64,000 nt of DNA, from the NCBI GenBank assembly GCA_019671135.1, contig JAHRHY010000003.1:1426001-1490000 (forward strand), read 5' to 3'. This DNA is from Linnemannia hyalina. Taxonomy: Eukaryota; Mortierellomycota; Mortierellomycetes; Mortierellales; Mortierellaceae. Below are positions 46,231 to 57,209 of the stretch, in pieces. The position numbers were made by a program, and so were the translations under genes. The stretch's first letter is position 1; each line of letters starts with the position of its first letter. The notes under the pieces were generated by a model. The model was not told the origin of the DNA and made no database searches. It saw nothing but the letters and a program-made list of their open reading frames with translations.

Positions 46231-49068
46231 ATGCAGCATCACCGTTGGGAGCTGTCTCCTATGGGAAGCATCCCTCACCAGGTGCTCGCCATCCTTCTAG
46301 GTTCCCTACCCAAAGTGCCAGGTAACATAAAACCACAAAACCAACCAATTCATGAAAGCTACGTTTAAACGTTTAAATTGCAACCTAACAATGATATGCT
46401 CCACGCTGCCTGTATGAATAGATTCAAAGCAGGAAGAAGAGGCATTGGGACGCCAGTACACCACGCACGACGACAGATTGTCTGACGATGGAGACGATGA
46501 CGATGAGACGAGCAGAAGCACCCACGATATCGCAAATGAACCAAGTAAAGGACACAAAGGATCTGGAGACGACTCTGACGCTCAGAGGGCTTGGAACGTG
46601 CCTGATGACGAGTGGGAGTGGTCGGACGAAGAGTCAGCTTCTTCTTCTACACACGCTAAAGCATCGCGGACAACCGTTGCAGCTGCCAGGTCACGACACG
46701 GCAATACATTGGTTGTACCTTCCAAAGGTCCAACAGGGTTGGGCCTCTCGACATCGGGATCGGACCAACACGGCAGTACGGGGTCTCGATCCTCCAATAC
46801 ATCATCTAGATCTTCATCTGCCGGTGCCTCAGGAACGAAAAGAACATCTGTACCCGTCACATCGGCTTCAAAACCTATGGAGAGTAAGACTGTCTCGCAT
46901 CCACTGAGTGTTGCCCAGGATCTCAGTATATCTATCTGCGACAGCGGCCATTACATGGCATGTGCCAGCAAGAAGATGTTTGCTATCCTCCAGCGGCAGC
47001 CATCACCAGTCGCATCACGATCGCCGACACCAAATCAACCTCAGGAACGCGGTTCCCCTTACAGTAATCAAGAATGGGTTCTTATCGGTCAAGGATCAGG
47101 ACTTGATAGCTCTCTGTACGTATTGTTCACTTTGCATTTTGCTGGCGTTCAACTGAAAACCTTGTAATGCAACAGGGAAACTAACGATACAACCGACCTA
47201 TGTCATTGTACAACAGCGACGCTATCACGACAGTGCTGTGCTTACCACTCTACGTCCCGCGGTCAAATCGAAGGTAGAGCATCAAAGTGGTTCACAATGC
47301 ACCATTGTATTTATTCAACCTAGCTTGAAGCCTAACTTGACCTACGCGTTCCGTTCTTAGTCAGGTGTATGTCGTGCTAGGCTACAAGTCTGGAATGATA
47401 CGAATCTTCAACGAGGTACTATTCAACTTCAGTATGGAGTCTTTTGTTACATAAATGAAGCAACAGGACAATGCATTAATTGCGTTCCAATTATTATGAA
47501 TAGATTGGCCAACTTGTTGTCGTCCAGCAGCTCCATCACACCCCGGTCGTGTCCATCAAGGCCAGGGTTGGCGCAGGAAGAGTTCCTGGTAGTGACGAAG
47601 ACGAGATGACCATCTTGCACGAAGGAGGAAAGGTGGTCTGTATCGAAGGAGAGAGTCTCTGGGTCGTTTTGCGACTCTCCAACGGGTCAAGTCGCGTCGC
47701 AGGTAAGAATAGACAATATATGTAGAGCGTTAAAGTATAGACAGCATCAGAGACTGATACTTCATCTCTTTAACTTTTAGACGCTAATTCGATCCAGGCA
47801 ACGCAAACAACAACATTCGCTTACCAGAAATGGAGTCTTCAGAACCAAGATCTTATGGTGGACGTTGTCAGCTGTGGTAAGTATCTGAAGATTGCGTCGA
47901 TATTTGCTTGCATGGCCATATCGTGAGCTACAAGAAACTGACAGTATGCATTTGTCAATGTCCATGATTAGGCCCAGCAAGGCACAAACCGACACTTTCG
48001 AATGGCTTTTCTTCATCATCCAGTTCGTCAATGTATACGTCCCAGGCAACAGAGCGGTTTCTTTCAGTAGGATCAAAGCCTATGATGGCCTTCTATGCAT
48101 CATCCAGCGCTAGTCGGCCTCTGTTCTCGGCCACCTCACTGGCAACCCAGATGGCAGTAAGGGTTACTAGTGCAGTGTTTGGATTTGCAAAGTCAATATG
48201 GGGTTCATCACCCAGGTCAGGTTCGCCAGCATTTGGTGGTGCAAACGGCAGGACAAGTCCAGATTCAAAGAGGTTGTCTGGCCAAGGCATTCAGGAGGGG
48301 ACGGCCGGTCCATACGGAACTATCTATCCTTCAGCCATGGCCCCTGCGACAGAGGTGCCCGCGGTTCTTTGGTTGAACGACTCTCAGCGATGCATTCGGC
48401 ATGTCTCCTTGGCACCCCCACCTCCTCGGGGCACGTGCTATCACTCGCCGTCAAAACTGGCTGCCATGACGGACTCACTGGGACGCGTGCTCCTGGTCGA
48501 TTTAGAAGAGTGTGAGATCATCCGGATGTGGAAGGGTCTCCGAGGCGCAAGATGCGGATGGCTTCAGGAGGAGAGGATTGTCAAAATAGGACGAGGAATG
48601 GGCGATTCTGGAGACACTGCAGGTCCTACGAAACGGCATCTGGTTCTCTACCTAGTGATATATGCGCCTAAGCGAGGAACTGTCGAGATTTACCCAGCAC
48701 GGCAAGGAAAGCGGGCGGGACTGCTTCAAATCGGACTGGGCTGGAAGGTCTGTACTACATTCACAACCCCAATTGGCAAGCCTGCAGTATTGGACCGTAT
48801 CAAGGGAGCGCCTTCGGGATCTGGTGCACGCGATTCGTTGGGGGCTATGCCAAGTATCCCGGCTTCACAACACGATCTGGCTCAGTGTTTCTTGGTTGGA
48901 CCTACAGGAGAAGTCAAGCGCGTAGGTTCGCGATCGGCAGACTCGTCTGCCTCCAACACCGCTTCTACCTCTGTCCAAAACTCGTTGACAGTATCACCTG
49001 TGATCCCGTCTTCAAGCGTCAAAACCGGTACCTTTGCTAGCAAAGCTGAAGAAGTGGGGTCTCCATAG
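46231..49068 (+). CDS. Rab3GAP regulatory subunit N-terminal domain protein
   Basis: Seven exons keep phase and give 762 aa: 46231-46321, 46422-47115, 47217-47273, 47361-47415, 47504-47702, 47781-47876, 47972-49068. The protein matches the N-terminal beta-propeller domain of RAB3GAP2, the non-catalytic partner of RAB3GAP1 in the complex acting on Rab3 and Rab18. Recognisable stretches are ITTVLCLPLYVPRS, QVYVVLGYKSGMIRIFNEIGQ, PAVLWLNDSQRCIRH, KLAAMTDSLGRVLLVDLEECEIIRMWKGLRGARCGW, and LVLYLVIYAPKRGTVEIYPARQG. An acidic disordered segment (residues about 40-200, with DDEWEWSDEE) interrupts the N-terminus. Human RAB3GAP2 has about 1,390 residues with a separate C-terminal domain that is absent here. 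Exon 3 was set by the match ITTVLCLPL; a nearer AG would give an unrelated reading. Confidence 0.85.
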
Positions 49069-49252
49069 CATTCTTTTCCTAGCATACATTTTTTGCTACA
49101 TAGCCGTTCTCCAATATATCCTTGCTCGATGTTGTTTAGACAGGGCCGTAGAAAATCGCGAGTGCAGAAGAATGTCAAGATGAAATGCTATGCTATGTTG
49201 TTTTTTAATTGCGACGGTATCTGTTTGTTGTTGTTGCTGTTGGTCCGCTTCC

Positions 49253-50501
49253 TTATTTCCTGCCGGAGCTGTTCTGACGACGTCCCTTTCCTGGCCTCTG
49301 TTTGGCAGCACCACCCTTGGCGCCTCCAGCCTTATGGGCCTTATGTCCAGACTTGAAAGAGGTTGACTTGTTGCGCTTGACACTGAATCCAGAGACATCG
49401 GCCGAACTGTTGGCGTCGTTTGACTTCCCGAAACGCTTCTTGCCTCCGAAACCAAACTTTTGATCCTTCTTGTGTCGCTTGCCGCGTGATTCCTGTGTGG
49501 AGCTGGAGGAGCGCTTCTTGGACTCGCCGTCGCCTGTCTTGTATGACTTCATCTCGTCGTCATCGCTGGCCAATGCCACATCGAAATCGTCGTCTGCGTT
49601 TGTTGAGTTGTCGTTACCCTGGCGCTCTAATGTCATAAAGTGATACAAGTGAGAAAAGGTTAAGATCCACACATCGTAGTTGTCCTGTCGATCAAGCGTA
49701 CAGAAAGAACAAGGGAAACAAAGTACGTACTCTTCTTCAGGGCAGTGATCTTATCCAAAGCATCAGCCTTGGACTTCTCTCTCTCAAGACGCTTCTCCGT
49801 CTGAACCTTCTTTCCAAACTTCTTCAACTCCCTCTGTGACTTGGCCCGCTCACTAGCCTCGATCGACGCATTCTCATCCAAAAGACGTTGACGGATCTTG
49901 GCCATATGATCGTCCGTCTTGATCATCTCTGCAAAGTAATCCGAGGGCCGCTCAAAGACGCCACCTTCCTTTCTTATCCTGTCCCGTCCCTGCACTGCAG
50001 CCTCGAGGGCTTGGTTGTAGAAGGCGACCTCGCGGTTGAGGTCGTCGTCGGGGTCGGTGACGCTGATGGCTTGTGTAGAGGTGATTGATTGGGTCTCGGA
50101 CCAGGGGATGTTGGTGGGGAGAGCGATCTGTTCACGGAGACGCTTCAATGCAGGCTAGATAGCGAGTGGTGATCAATTAAAAGGTGAGGAAGGTTGTCAG
50201 TCTTTGTAGGTTCAAAAACCGTGTCTAGAGTAGACTTGATCGATATATATAATATCAGGCAAAAGTCGGTATCCTGGGCTTCAATGCAGCTTGCAGCCTC
50301 AGCAGCATTCCTGCTCCAGAATGACCTCCTGCCTGGTCCTGGTAGTAGGTAAGGGGTGTTTACCTCGTTGTTGATGGTGACACGCTGCTGGGTCAAGATA
50401 TCCATGGGACCGTCCTCGTCGCCCGAGAGCATCTCGGTATCGGAACCCTCGAGGTCCTCGAGTGTGAGTCTCTGTTCGTTTTCGCTCTCTGAGTCGGACA
50501 T
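49253..50501 (-). CDS. EBP2: rRNA-processing protein EBP2 (EBNA1BP2)
   Basis: Three exons on the minus strand (50364-50501, 49731-50154, 49253-49626) give 311 aa. EBP2 is a nucleolar factor for 27S pre-rRNA processing and 60S assembly. The acidic N-terminus (MSDSESENEQRLTLEDLEGS) leads to the conserved core: DDDLNREVAFYNQALEAA, RPSDYFAEMIKTDDHMAKIR, and SQRELKKFGKKVQTEKRLER. The C-terminus is Lys/Gly/Arg-rich (HKKDQKFGFGGKKRFGKSND; KQRPGKGRR), as in orthologues. It ends 184 bases from the convergent RAB3GAP2-like gene. Confidence 0.95.
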
Positions 50502-51396
50502 GGCTGATGGAGTGATGTGGGGAATAAAGTGATGAATGAGGGAGGGCTAAGCGTTAGACTCACGCTCTGCTCACAATTGCACAACCACAAAAAAAAAAAA
50601 AAATAAAAAAAACAGAGGTTGTTTATGAAAGTGACTGTGAAAGTTAAGTCCAAGCCCTTAAAGATATAGCATCGACAAACGCGACCCTCGAATTCTTTGA
50701 CAAAAATTGAAGACCCGATACTGAAGCCGGCAGCACACTTGCCGTCATAGGCCTCGGTGTAGCAGCCGATGCTGCAGCCGTCGATAATGGGGGCCAACGA
50801 CTAAGGCACTGGCACCAGCAGTATCGATGGCGACAAGGATGGTTGCTCGCATTTGTTTGTTTGATTTGGCAGGAGGGAGTTGCGCTAATGTTTATGGACG
50901 AGGTGTATGAGTGTGTATTCACTGGGCAAAGAGTCGCTTTACCTTCCTCTCACACAACAGTCAGTTTTCAGCTCACTCACCCACTCCGTTTCTTCTCTAC
51001 TTCCTCGATGTTATGCCCCAGTTTCATATTTCCTCTTTACCGTATCACTCCCAGGTACTCAGCTGCGTACTTGGCATAGGAATTATATCCACCGCCTTCC
51101 CATCTCTTAGTCTTTTTTTCTTCATGCCTTGGTCTTTTTCATCCCTTGACCTCCCATCCCTTGTTTTTTTTTATATACTTGGGTCTGTTTCCATCCTTTG
51201 GTCTTCTTCCTACATTTAATTCCTTCCATCTCTTATTTTCTCAACCCTTGGTCCATGCTAAAGAACGCGTAGCTACCACAACCTACTTACCCCGTCCAGA
51301 TGCTTTATACCTTTGACTTCTTCCTTTCTCTTTATCTATCCTACCTCTGACAATTTTTCTGCCTCCATTTTTTTTTCAGCCCTCTTCATATGCTCT

Positions 51397-51983
51397 ATGC
51401 ATCTAATCCTCTTTCATGTCCATGGTGTCTCGATTCCTGACAATATGAAGGACCGCGTGACCATCGGAGCGGTGAAGCGGTTGACATGCGAGCCAATATG
51501 CCCTAGCAGAACATGTAAAAGACGCGTGTTTACTTTGCTAATTAAAAAGGCTGAAAGCGTATGTTTTAACTTTTAATTCCAACACTCCCCCACTTGCCCC
51601 AGATTTTCCCTGCCATCTCCAAGCATGCGCGCTTGGTGCGTGTTGCAGCCAACGTTTCTGTCAGAATGAGACTGACAGATGCATCATTTCGTCGCGATCT
51701 AGTTACAAGTGGACCTGTTTTTATGATGTACTGGTTCAAAAGCGCGATTTTCGACCATTGTGCAAACCAAATCAGTTGTCGTTCGATTGACCTCAAACCA
51801 GTACCATTGGATACCATTTGGGATGTAGAAGACGATACCGCTGAGCGGACACGGCTACGAAAACATGGTGGGGAGCTGTCAATCGCGAAAAAAGGGTTTA
51901 TTTATGACATTGCGCCTCAAATATGCGTTCCGGTTCGATGTCTTGCTTGTCACTTTCGGAGTCTCCAGACATGGTTACCCTAG
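51397..51983 (+). CDS. possible two-exon ORF, unknown
   Basis: Two open stretches (51397-51558 and 51603-51983) are joined in phase by a plausible 44-nt intron: GTATGT donor, TTTTAAC before the acceptor, and CCCCAG at the end. The predicted product is 180 aa with no recognised domain; residues such as KRLTCEPICPSRTCKRR and SKHARLVRVAANVSVRMRLT are basic. The codon use does not resemble the C-ending pattern of the hydrophilin-like or RPS27 genes. It could be a lineage-specific gene, a transposon remnant or chance. Confidence 0.22.
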
Positions 51984-52246
51984 TCTAGATACTTGTCGCG
52001 TTAATATTGGACGTTTTCATGTCGTGCCAGGCCAAAACATCCCTAGTGACAGGGAGAGTTACTAAGTCTCACTCTGTACCTAGCCTCCCCTTTATACAAT
52101 ATATATCATTAGGTTGTTATTCTTAGTTCGCAGAGAGACTTGGGTTCATGAAAGTCAGCCGTAAAAAGAAAAGTCAAAAAATATAGATGTGTTTTTTTTT
52201 CAAGTCGGTACACTTGTACACTTAATTCTTTTTGGTTTGTTCCACC

Positions 52247-52313
52247 GAATTCTCCTGCAGGAGAAGAGAGGAGCCAGCATCGAGGGATCAAACCATAGCG
52301 TCGCTATGAACGC
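52247..52313 (-). ncRNA. fragment resembling eukaryotic LSU (28S) rRNA
   Basis: On the minus strand this 67-base block begins GCGTTCATAGCGACG and ends GAATTC. Between them are TTTGATCC, TCGATG and GGCTC in the order and almost the exact spacing of the conserved 28S rRNA segment around the A-loop. The remembered 28S segment is 68 bases. Outside the block the similarity stops. It is most likely a diverged rDNA-derived fragment, not a functional rRNA gene. Confidence 0.5.
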
Positions 52314-52421
52314 AAGGGATTTGTTACACGGAGTTGATGGACAAATTTTACAAGAGGATTATTTGCAAATTACAGACGGCTAACGCCTTTTATTCAAAAA
52401 TTGGTATGTGTTACTGCGGTG

Positions 52422-54821
52422 CTATGCGCGAGTGGCGGAGGCGGCGCGACGTGCCAAAAACTCCTGGTTCTCCTGGATCTGCTCCTTGGTGAGGTGGATG
52501 CCATGGAATCCATAGGGGACACGTCTGGGGATCTTGACCTTGGCAACGGGATCGATATCCTGTCCAATCTTCTTGGCATCAAAGATCCACAGCTCAGTCA
52601 CCTGGCGCGCCTTGTCCTTGGGGACTCCGTTTTCCATCTGCCGCTCGTCGTAGACATAGACCAGTAAGAAGCCGTCATCTTCGGCCAAAGGTTGACCATC
52701 AGCACGAGGACCATTGGCAACAAACATTGCCTCGTTTCCATAGATGTGAGGACCGAAGCGGTGAGACTGACCCGTCTGAGCCTGAACAGTCGCCAGAGTC
52801 TGAGCGCCAATCTCCCATTGTCCCTCACCGCCGACATTGGCGCTCTTGAGTTTGTCGGACGCCTGGAGCTCGCCCTTCTTGCGGATCACAGCATGGACAT
52901 CGGTCTTGATAATCCCGTTAAACTTGGCTCCAGTATTGAAAGAAGACTCCTCAGTACTGGCCGTAAAGACATATCGCAGATCGGGGCGCATGTATCGGTC
53001 AAAGTTGATCACTGGGAACTCGGAGCCGATTGGGCACAAGGTCGTCAGCTCGGTCTCACCGGTCGCGAGCACGAATCGGAACAAGGTCAAGAACGGCTTG
53101 TCGGGGTCCTGGCTATTATAGTCTCCAGATCCCGGAGCCTTGTACTGGATCAAACGTTCGGCTTCGGTCTTGCCGCCTCCATAGTTGTCAGGTCCGCTGG
53201 GCTGCCAGAGGGTGATGTCCCTGAAAAAGCCATCCGATCGGCAGGCAGTCATACAGACAGCAATGATATTTCCGTCTTGGTCCTTCTCGTCCCAGGCGTT
53301 GGCTGTATGGAAGATGTGGCAGGTGCGTGTCTCGAACCAGTAGACCTTGTCGCTCTTGTCGTTGTAGTACCGTGGAATCAAACCGAATCGTGTCTTGGCC
53401 GTGGGGTCAAAAGCGAGTGTAGGCTCACCCCTCAACGCGTTGCTGGGCTCAAAGTACAAGGGGCAGTTCACCATGCTAAGTAAAGGAAAGGTTTGATGAA
53501 AGAAGAAGAGGTCAGGAGCCGGGCAAAGTTCGGTACCGATGAAACTATACAGGTAGCTTCTATTAAGAACAAAACTGTTTAACGCGTGTTTGACGAGACT
53601 TACATGGAGTAGGTGTCGGTGGTGGCAAAGTCATGCATCATGGAGGGCTTGGGGAGGGCAATCTTCTGTCGCCAGACCTTTCTCTTTCCCGCAGCAGAGA
53701 CGACTGAGTAAAGGACTTGAGGTTTTTGCAGCGAATAGGAAAAGAAAGTTATCTCGCCGGTTTTGGGGTCAATCTGCAAACACCAGGAAGGGCGCGCATG
53801 CAGCAATGTATGAGACGAGATTAGATATTTTAGTCAGTGGTCAGGGGTGTGAGGGGTGTGGAGAGCAAACCATGCATTATGTCAACGGTACAATCATCAA
53901 CTTGGAAATGTACAGCACAGCACATACCTTAGGATGGGCAGTAACAACGGCGTTCTTGTCCTTCTTGTTCGGATCTTCCTCAAAGAAGTATTCGCCTGTG
54001 GTATTCAGACTCGGAACGGCCGTCTCGACAGGCTTGCCGCCTTCTTGAAGGGCCAAGAGTCTCGATCCAAAGTAGGTCAACGCCGTGTTGCCATCGCCAA
54101 TGTTGGTGACCTTGTACCAGACCATCTTGATGTAGAACCAGATCATGTAGAAAACGAACTTGAAAAACGGCGTCGGGGCCATAGCGATTCCCAGAGGAAA
54201 GTGGAGGTAGCCATGGTCGTTTTGCTTCTTGAAGATGTCACTTCGGACGTAGCGGTTCATGTATCGTGGACGGATCGGGCCCTTTGGGTCTTCTCCAGAC
54301 TCAAAGTACACACCATGGAGCATCCCTTTTATATGATGCGCGCACAGTTGACAGACATGAAGAGAATAATTACAAATAAACGAATGTATGAATACGCTGT
54401 AATCTATTTCTACACAAAAAAACTCGCGTCTCGTTTCACCCTTTTCAAGCAAGCAAAACGTAGGGGCGAAAAGAAAATGAAGCGCACATAACACCACTTT
54501 TCCTCCCTCTTTCTTACCTTCACCACTGAAAAAATGGTGGGGAGCACCATCGGCAGGGACGTTCAGAGTGTTGGGTCCAGTGCGAATGTACTGGGATCCA
54601 CGAAGGACCTCGGGGATGGTGCCAACGATCTCGCACTCGATACCTTCATCACCGACAGTCTCCTCAAAGACAGGGTAGAAATTACCGTTGAGGTAAGGGT
54701 GGGAGTGTCCGGAGGTTCGTTCCTTGGTACGGATCTTGATGTCGGCAGGAATGGCAGAAAGACCGCCTTGCTTCAAAGGCTTCTGGGGGGAAGAGTTGAT
54801 TGTCATGTCAGAAGCGACCAT
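52422..54821 (-). CDS. carotenoid cleavage oxygenase (CCD/RPE65 family)
   Basis: Four exons on the minus strand (54518-54821, 53928-54325, 53604-53773, 52422-53475) give 641 aa. The family uses a four-His Fe(II) centre in a seven-bladed propeller to cleave carotenoid double bonds. The four His are visible in order: H232 (VVTAHPK), H281 (SMMHDFATTD), H347 (IFHTANAWDE) and H615 (PYGFHGIHL). The N-terminal family stretch is EVLRGSQYIRTGPN. A hydrophobic aromatic insert (FFKFVFYMIWFYIKMVWYK, near 143-161) may help membrane access. In Mucoromycota such enzymes make beta-carotene-derived apocarotenoids including trisporoid signals; that role is inference here. No carotene synthesis gene is adjacent. 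Confidence 0.93.
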
Positions 54822-55708
54822 TGAAAAGACGGAGGAGGGGAATGGTGGTGGTGGGTTGGTGCTGTGGTTACTGGGTGAGAAAGGAGGAAATGAAGTAAAA
54901 GATAAAGGCTAAGAGGAAGTGGCTACGAAAGAAAAGGAAACAAAAGAGCACAGAACTGGGGTTGTCGACAAGGTTGAGGTCATTGGAGGGATATGCATGA
55001 ATTACATCGCTATTTATCGCTTTTCCGCGTCCGAGGTTAGTGACTGTATAAATAAGCAAGAGGGAGGTTGGGTTGGTTGGTTGTCCGGCCAGTTATTTAA
55101 CCGACGTCGAGGAGATCTAGGAGGTGGGAATGAGTGGGGGACAGGTCGAGTCAACAGCAGGCCAGGAATAAGGCGGTTCACTTCCACAACAACCAAATGT
55201 ATCTAAAACAAGTGACCCAATGATGCTGTGACAACAACAACAACAACGCTGAAGTCAAGAGGACGGCAGCATGTAAAAAGGCATGGGCGCAGGTGGAGGC
55301 GTGAGTTAAAATTTTCGGTGTTATTGTCTGTCGTGCAGTCTGTGGAGAAAAAGAAACGGCGCACAGGGCAACTGTGTCCACAACATAATACCTCAGATCT
55401 ATTAGAGTAGCGATCGGTTCGGGGGGAATTTTATCCCTCACGCCAAGCAGTAGGGTGTGCTATACAAACAAACAAACTCAAATGTCAACAAACAACCAAC
55501 CAAACCCCACACTAACGAGCAGCATCCACATAGTTCGTTACACCATTACATTGAGCTCGGCATTCATACTGCCGTGGCTGCCGAGAACAAAGACGCAAAT
55601 CCTATCATCGGTGCTCTACTTCCACTTAAGGGGGGGGACTAGCTAACACATTTTCGACTGAGTACTCTTGATTTGTTTTTTATTATGTCGCGTATCCTTC
55701 GCCTCCAC
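54822..55708. other. intergenic region upstream of the carotenoid oxygenase gene
   Basis: It holds the carotenoid oxygenase promoter and the 3' flank of prefoldin 5. A plus-strand stretch at about 55545-55641 reads like the end of a protein (GIHTAVAAENKDANPIIGAL, then a stop after LPLKGGD), but no upstream exon could be attached, so no gene is called. An ACAACAACAAC repeat lies near 55230. Confidence 0.4.
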
Positions 55709-57047
55709 TTATGCCTTGACTGCTGCCTTTTGCTCCTGCTGCTGAATCTGCATCTTGTATTGCATCATATCCACCAATGCTAAAGAAATGGACACACGAG
55801 CAAACCAAAAGGTACATATGAGGTTATTAATTAGGTGAGTTCATTGATGAACATGAATAAAAGTTCGATCCCGTTTGACAAAAGCCTTCCTCACTCGTGC
55901 ACATTGGAAAAACACACACACAGACACAGGGGCTGAGCACACACTTACACCTCAAGTTTCCTTGCTTCTGTGCGACAGTTGCCTGGATCTTATCCAGGTT
56001 CTCTTTTACAAAGTCAACCTTTCCGTTATAGAACTTGATCGCATCCTCGGTGGTCTAATTTGAATAACATTTTAGACGCATGTCGCTGTTAGCCAACTCG
56101 TTCAAAGAAAACATAAAATTTACTCTAGTTGACACGACGAGCGGTTATATTCTCGGCAATGTGAAATTCGTATCATTCTCTGAAGCTCCTGGCGTACCTT
56201 CTCGACGTAGTATCCAGTTCCAATGTCGACAATGACCTTCTCGACGTTGGCGAGCTTTCCAGGGACGTAGAGTGAACTGGTTAATGGGACGAGGATGGTT
56301 TTATCCTCGTTCGAAGCATCCACAGACTTGCAACTCTCGATACAGTCTGCGAATCGGTTCTGTGCCTGTTTCAACTGTCCGAACGAAGAAGTCAAGTGCG
56401 AGAGTTCCTATCATCATGGTTCAAAAAAATAAGTTCGAGTGGTATTAGCACCGCATCGTCTTTGAAAGGCTTCGATCTGGGCATATTGTCATTCTTGACG
56501 TTTTTCTTCCCGTTCTTGAATATGCCGTGCACTGCGTCTCTGAACTGTCGCCTCGGTGAATATGAATCGTTGGTGCCCCTACATTGTCTCCCAAGAATAT
56601 TGCCACTGTTTCCCCCGCTGTGTTTCCTGGCGCAAACATCGCGACGCATGATAGGTCTGTTGTAAGATAATCGACACGGGCTTTACGCGTAGCTTCCGTG
56701 TAAGAAGACGTCAACATATCGTTCTCCAGTTCAGCACCGCGACAGCCTATCCATGTATAGCAACCATTGTAGCGAGACGTGGCCAATGCTCTTAGGCTTC
56801 GGTGGTGGTGGGATCCAGTCTGGGTTGTTCCTGAAATATGCCTTTTCCTCACGCCGCGAAAATAATACGAAAACGTCCCCTGGTTATTCAGGGGGACGGT
56901 TGACACAAGCGGCAGTAGAGTTGATGCCCAAATTGAAGTAAAAAGTAGCGCCGGCCAATGGCAAATACTTACTTCCTCGAGCTGCTTCTTGACCTCGACC
57001 AGCTGCTGGAGGTCCAAGTCCTGAAGTTCAATCTTTTGCTGTGCCAT
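55709..57047 (-). CDS. GIM5: prefoldin subunit 5
   Basis: Four exons on the minus strand (56973-57047, 56198-56407, 55949-56054, 55709-55779) give 153 aa, the expected alpha-type prefoldin length. Prefoldin is the hexameric co-chaperone that hands unfolded actin and tubulin to CCT. The N-terminal helix [20 protein letters not shown], the beta-hairpin region [15 protein letters not shown] with [10 protein letters not shown], and the C-terminal helix [13 protein letters not shown] are typical. Intron 1 is 565 nt, five times the local norm, and stays open in frame on the same strand for about 175 codons. The start lies 162 bases from the divergent PLRG1 start. Confidence 0.94.
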
Positions 57048-57209
57048 TGTCTGTGTCTGTGTGTAGTTCTGTCGGTAGATGATGATGGCAGTAGTTTGGA
57101 GAGATCAGTCTCAAAAGAGGAGAAAGTGACGTCGACAAATTTTTTGGCATCAGTTTTTATGTTGTACAATTTCAAACCTTTCCTCCACACTCCCCAACGA
57201 CACTTCGTA
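57048..57209. promoter_or_regulatory. short divergent promoter, prefoldin 5 / PLRG1
   Basis: Only 162 bases separate the two start codons, so both genes must share this region for transcription. No clear TATA box is seen for either. Confidence 0.5.

Larger units (their letters stand above)
50502..52421. other. gene-poor 1.9-kb region with possible relics
   Basis: Between EBP2 and the carotenoid oxygenase gene I see no firm gene. Listed separately are a possible two-exon ORF (51397-51983) and an LSU-rRNA-like fragment (52247-52313). A frame-broken cysteine-rich stretch lies at 50660-50852. From about 51115 to 51255 the plus strand repeats imperfect CCTTGGTCTT-type units. The base composition is less regular than in the neighbouring genes, consistent with degraded mobile or inserted DNA. 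Confidence 0.4.

Noticed and set aside
55861..55880. GTTCGATCCCG as a possible tRNA T-arm
   Set aside because: No acceptor or anticodon stem can be formed around it.
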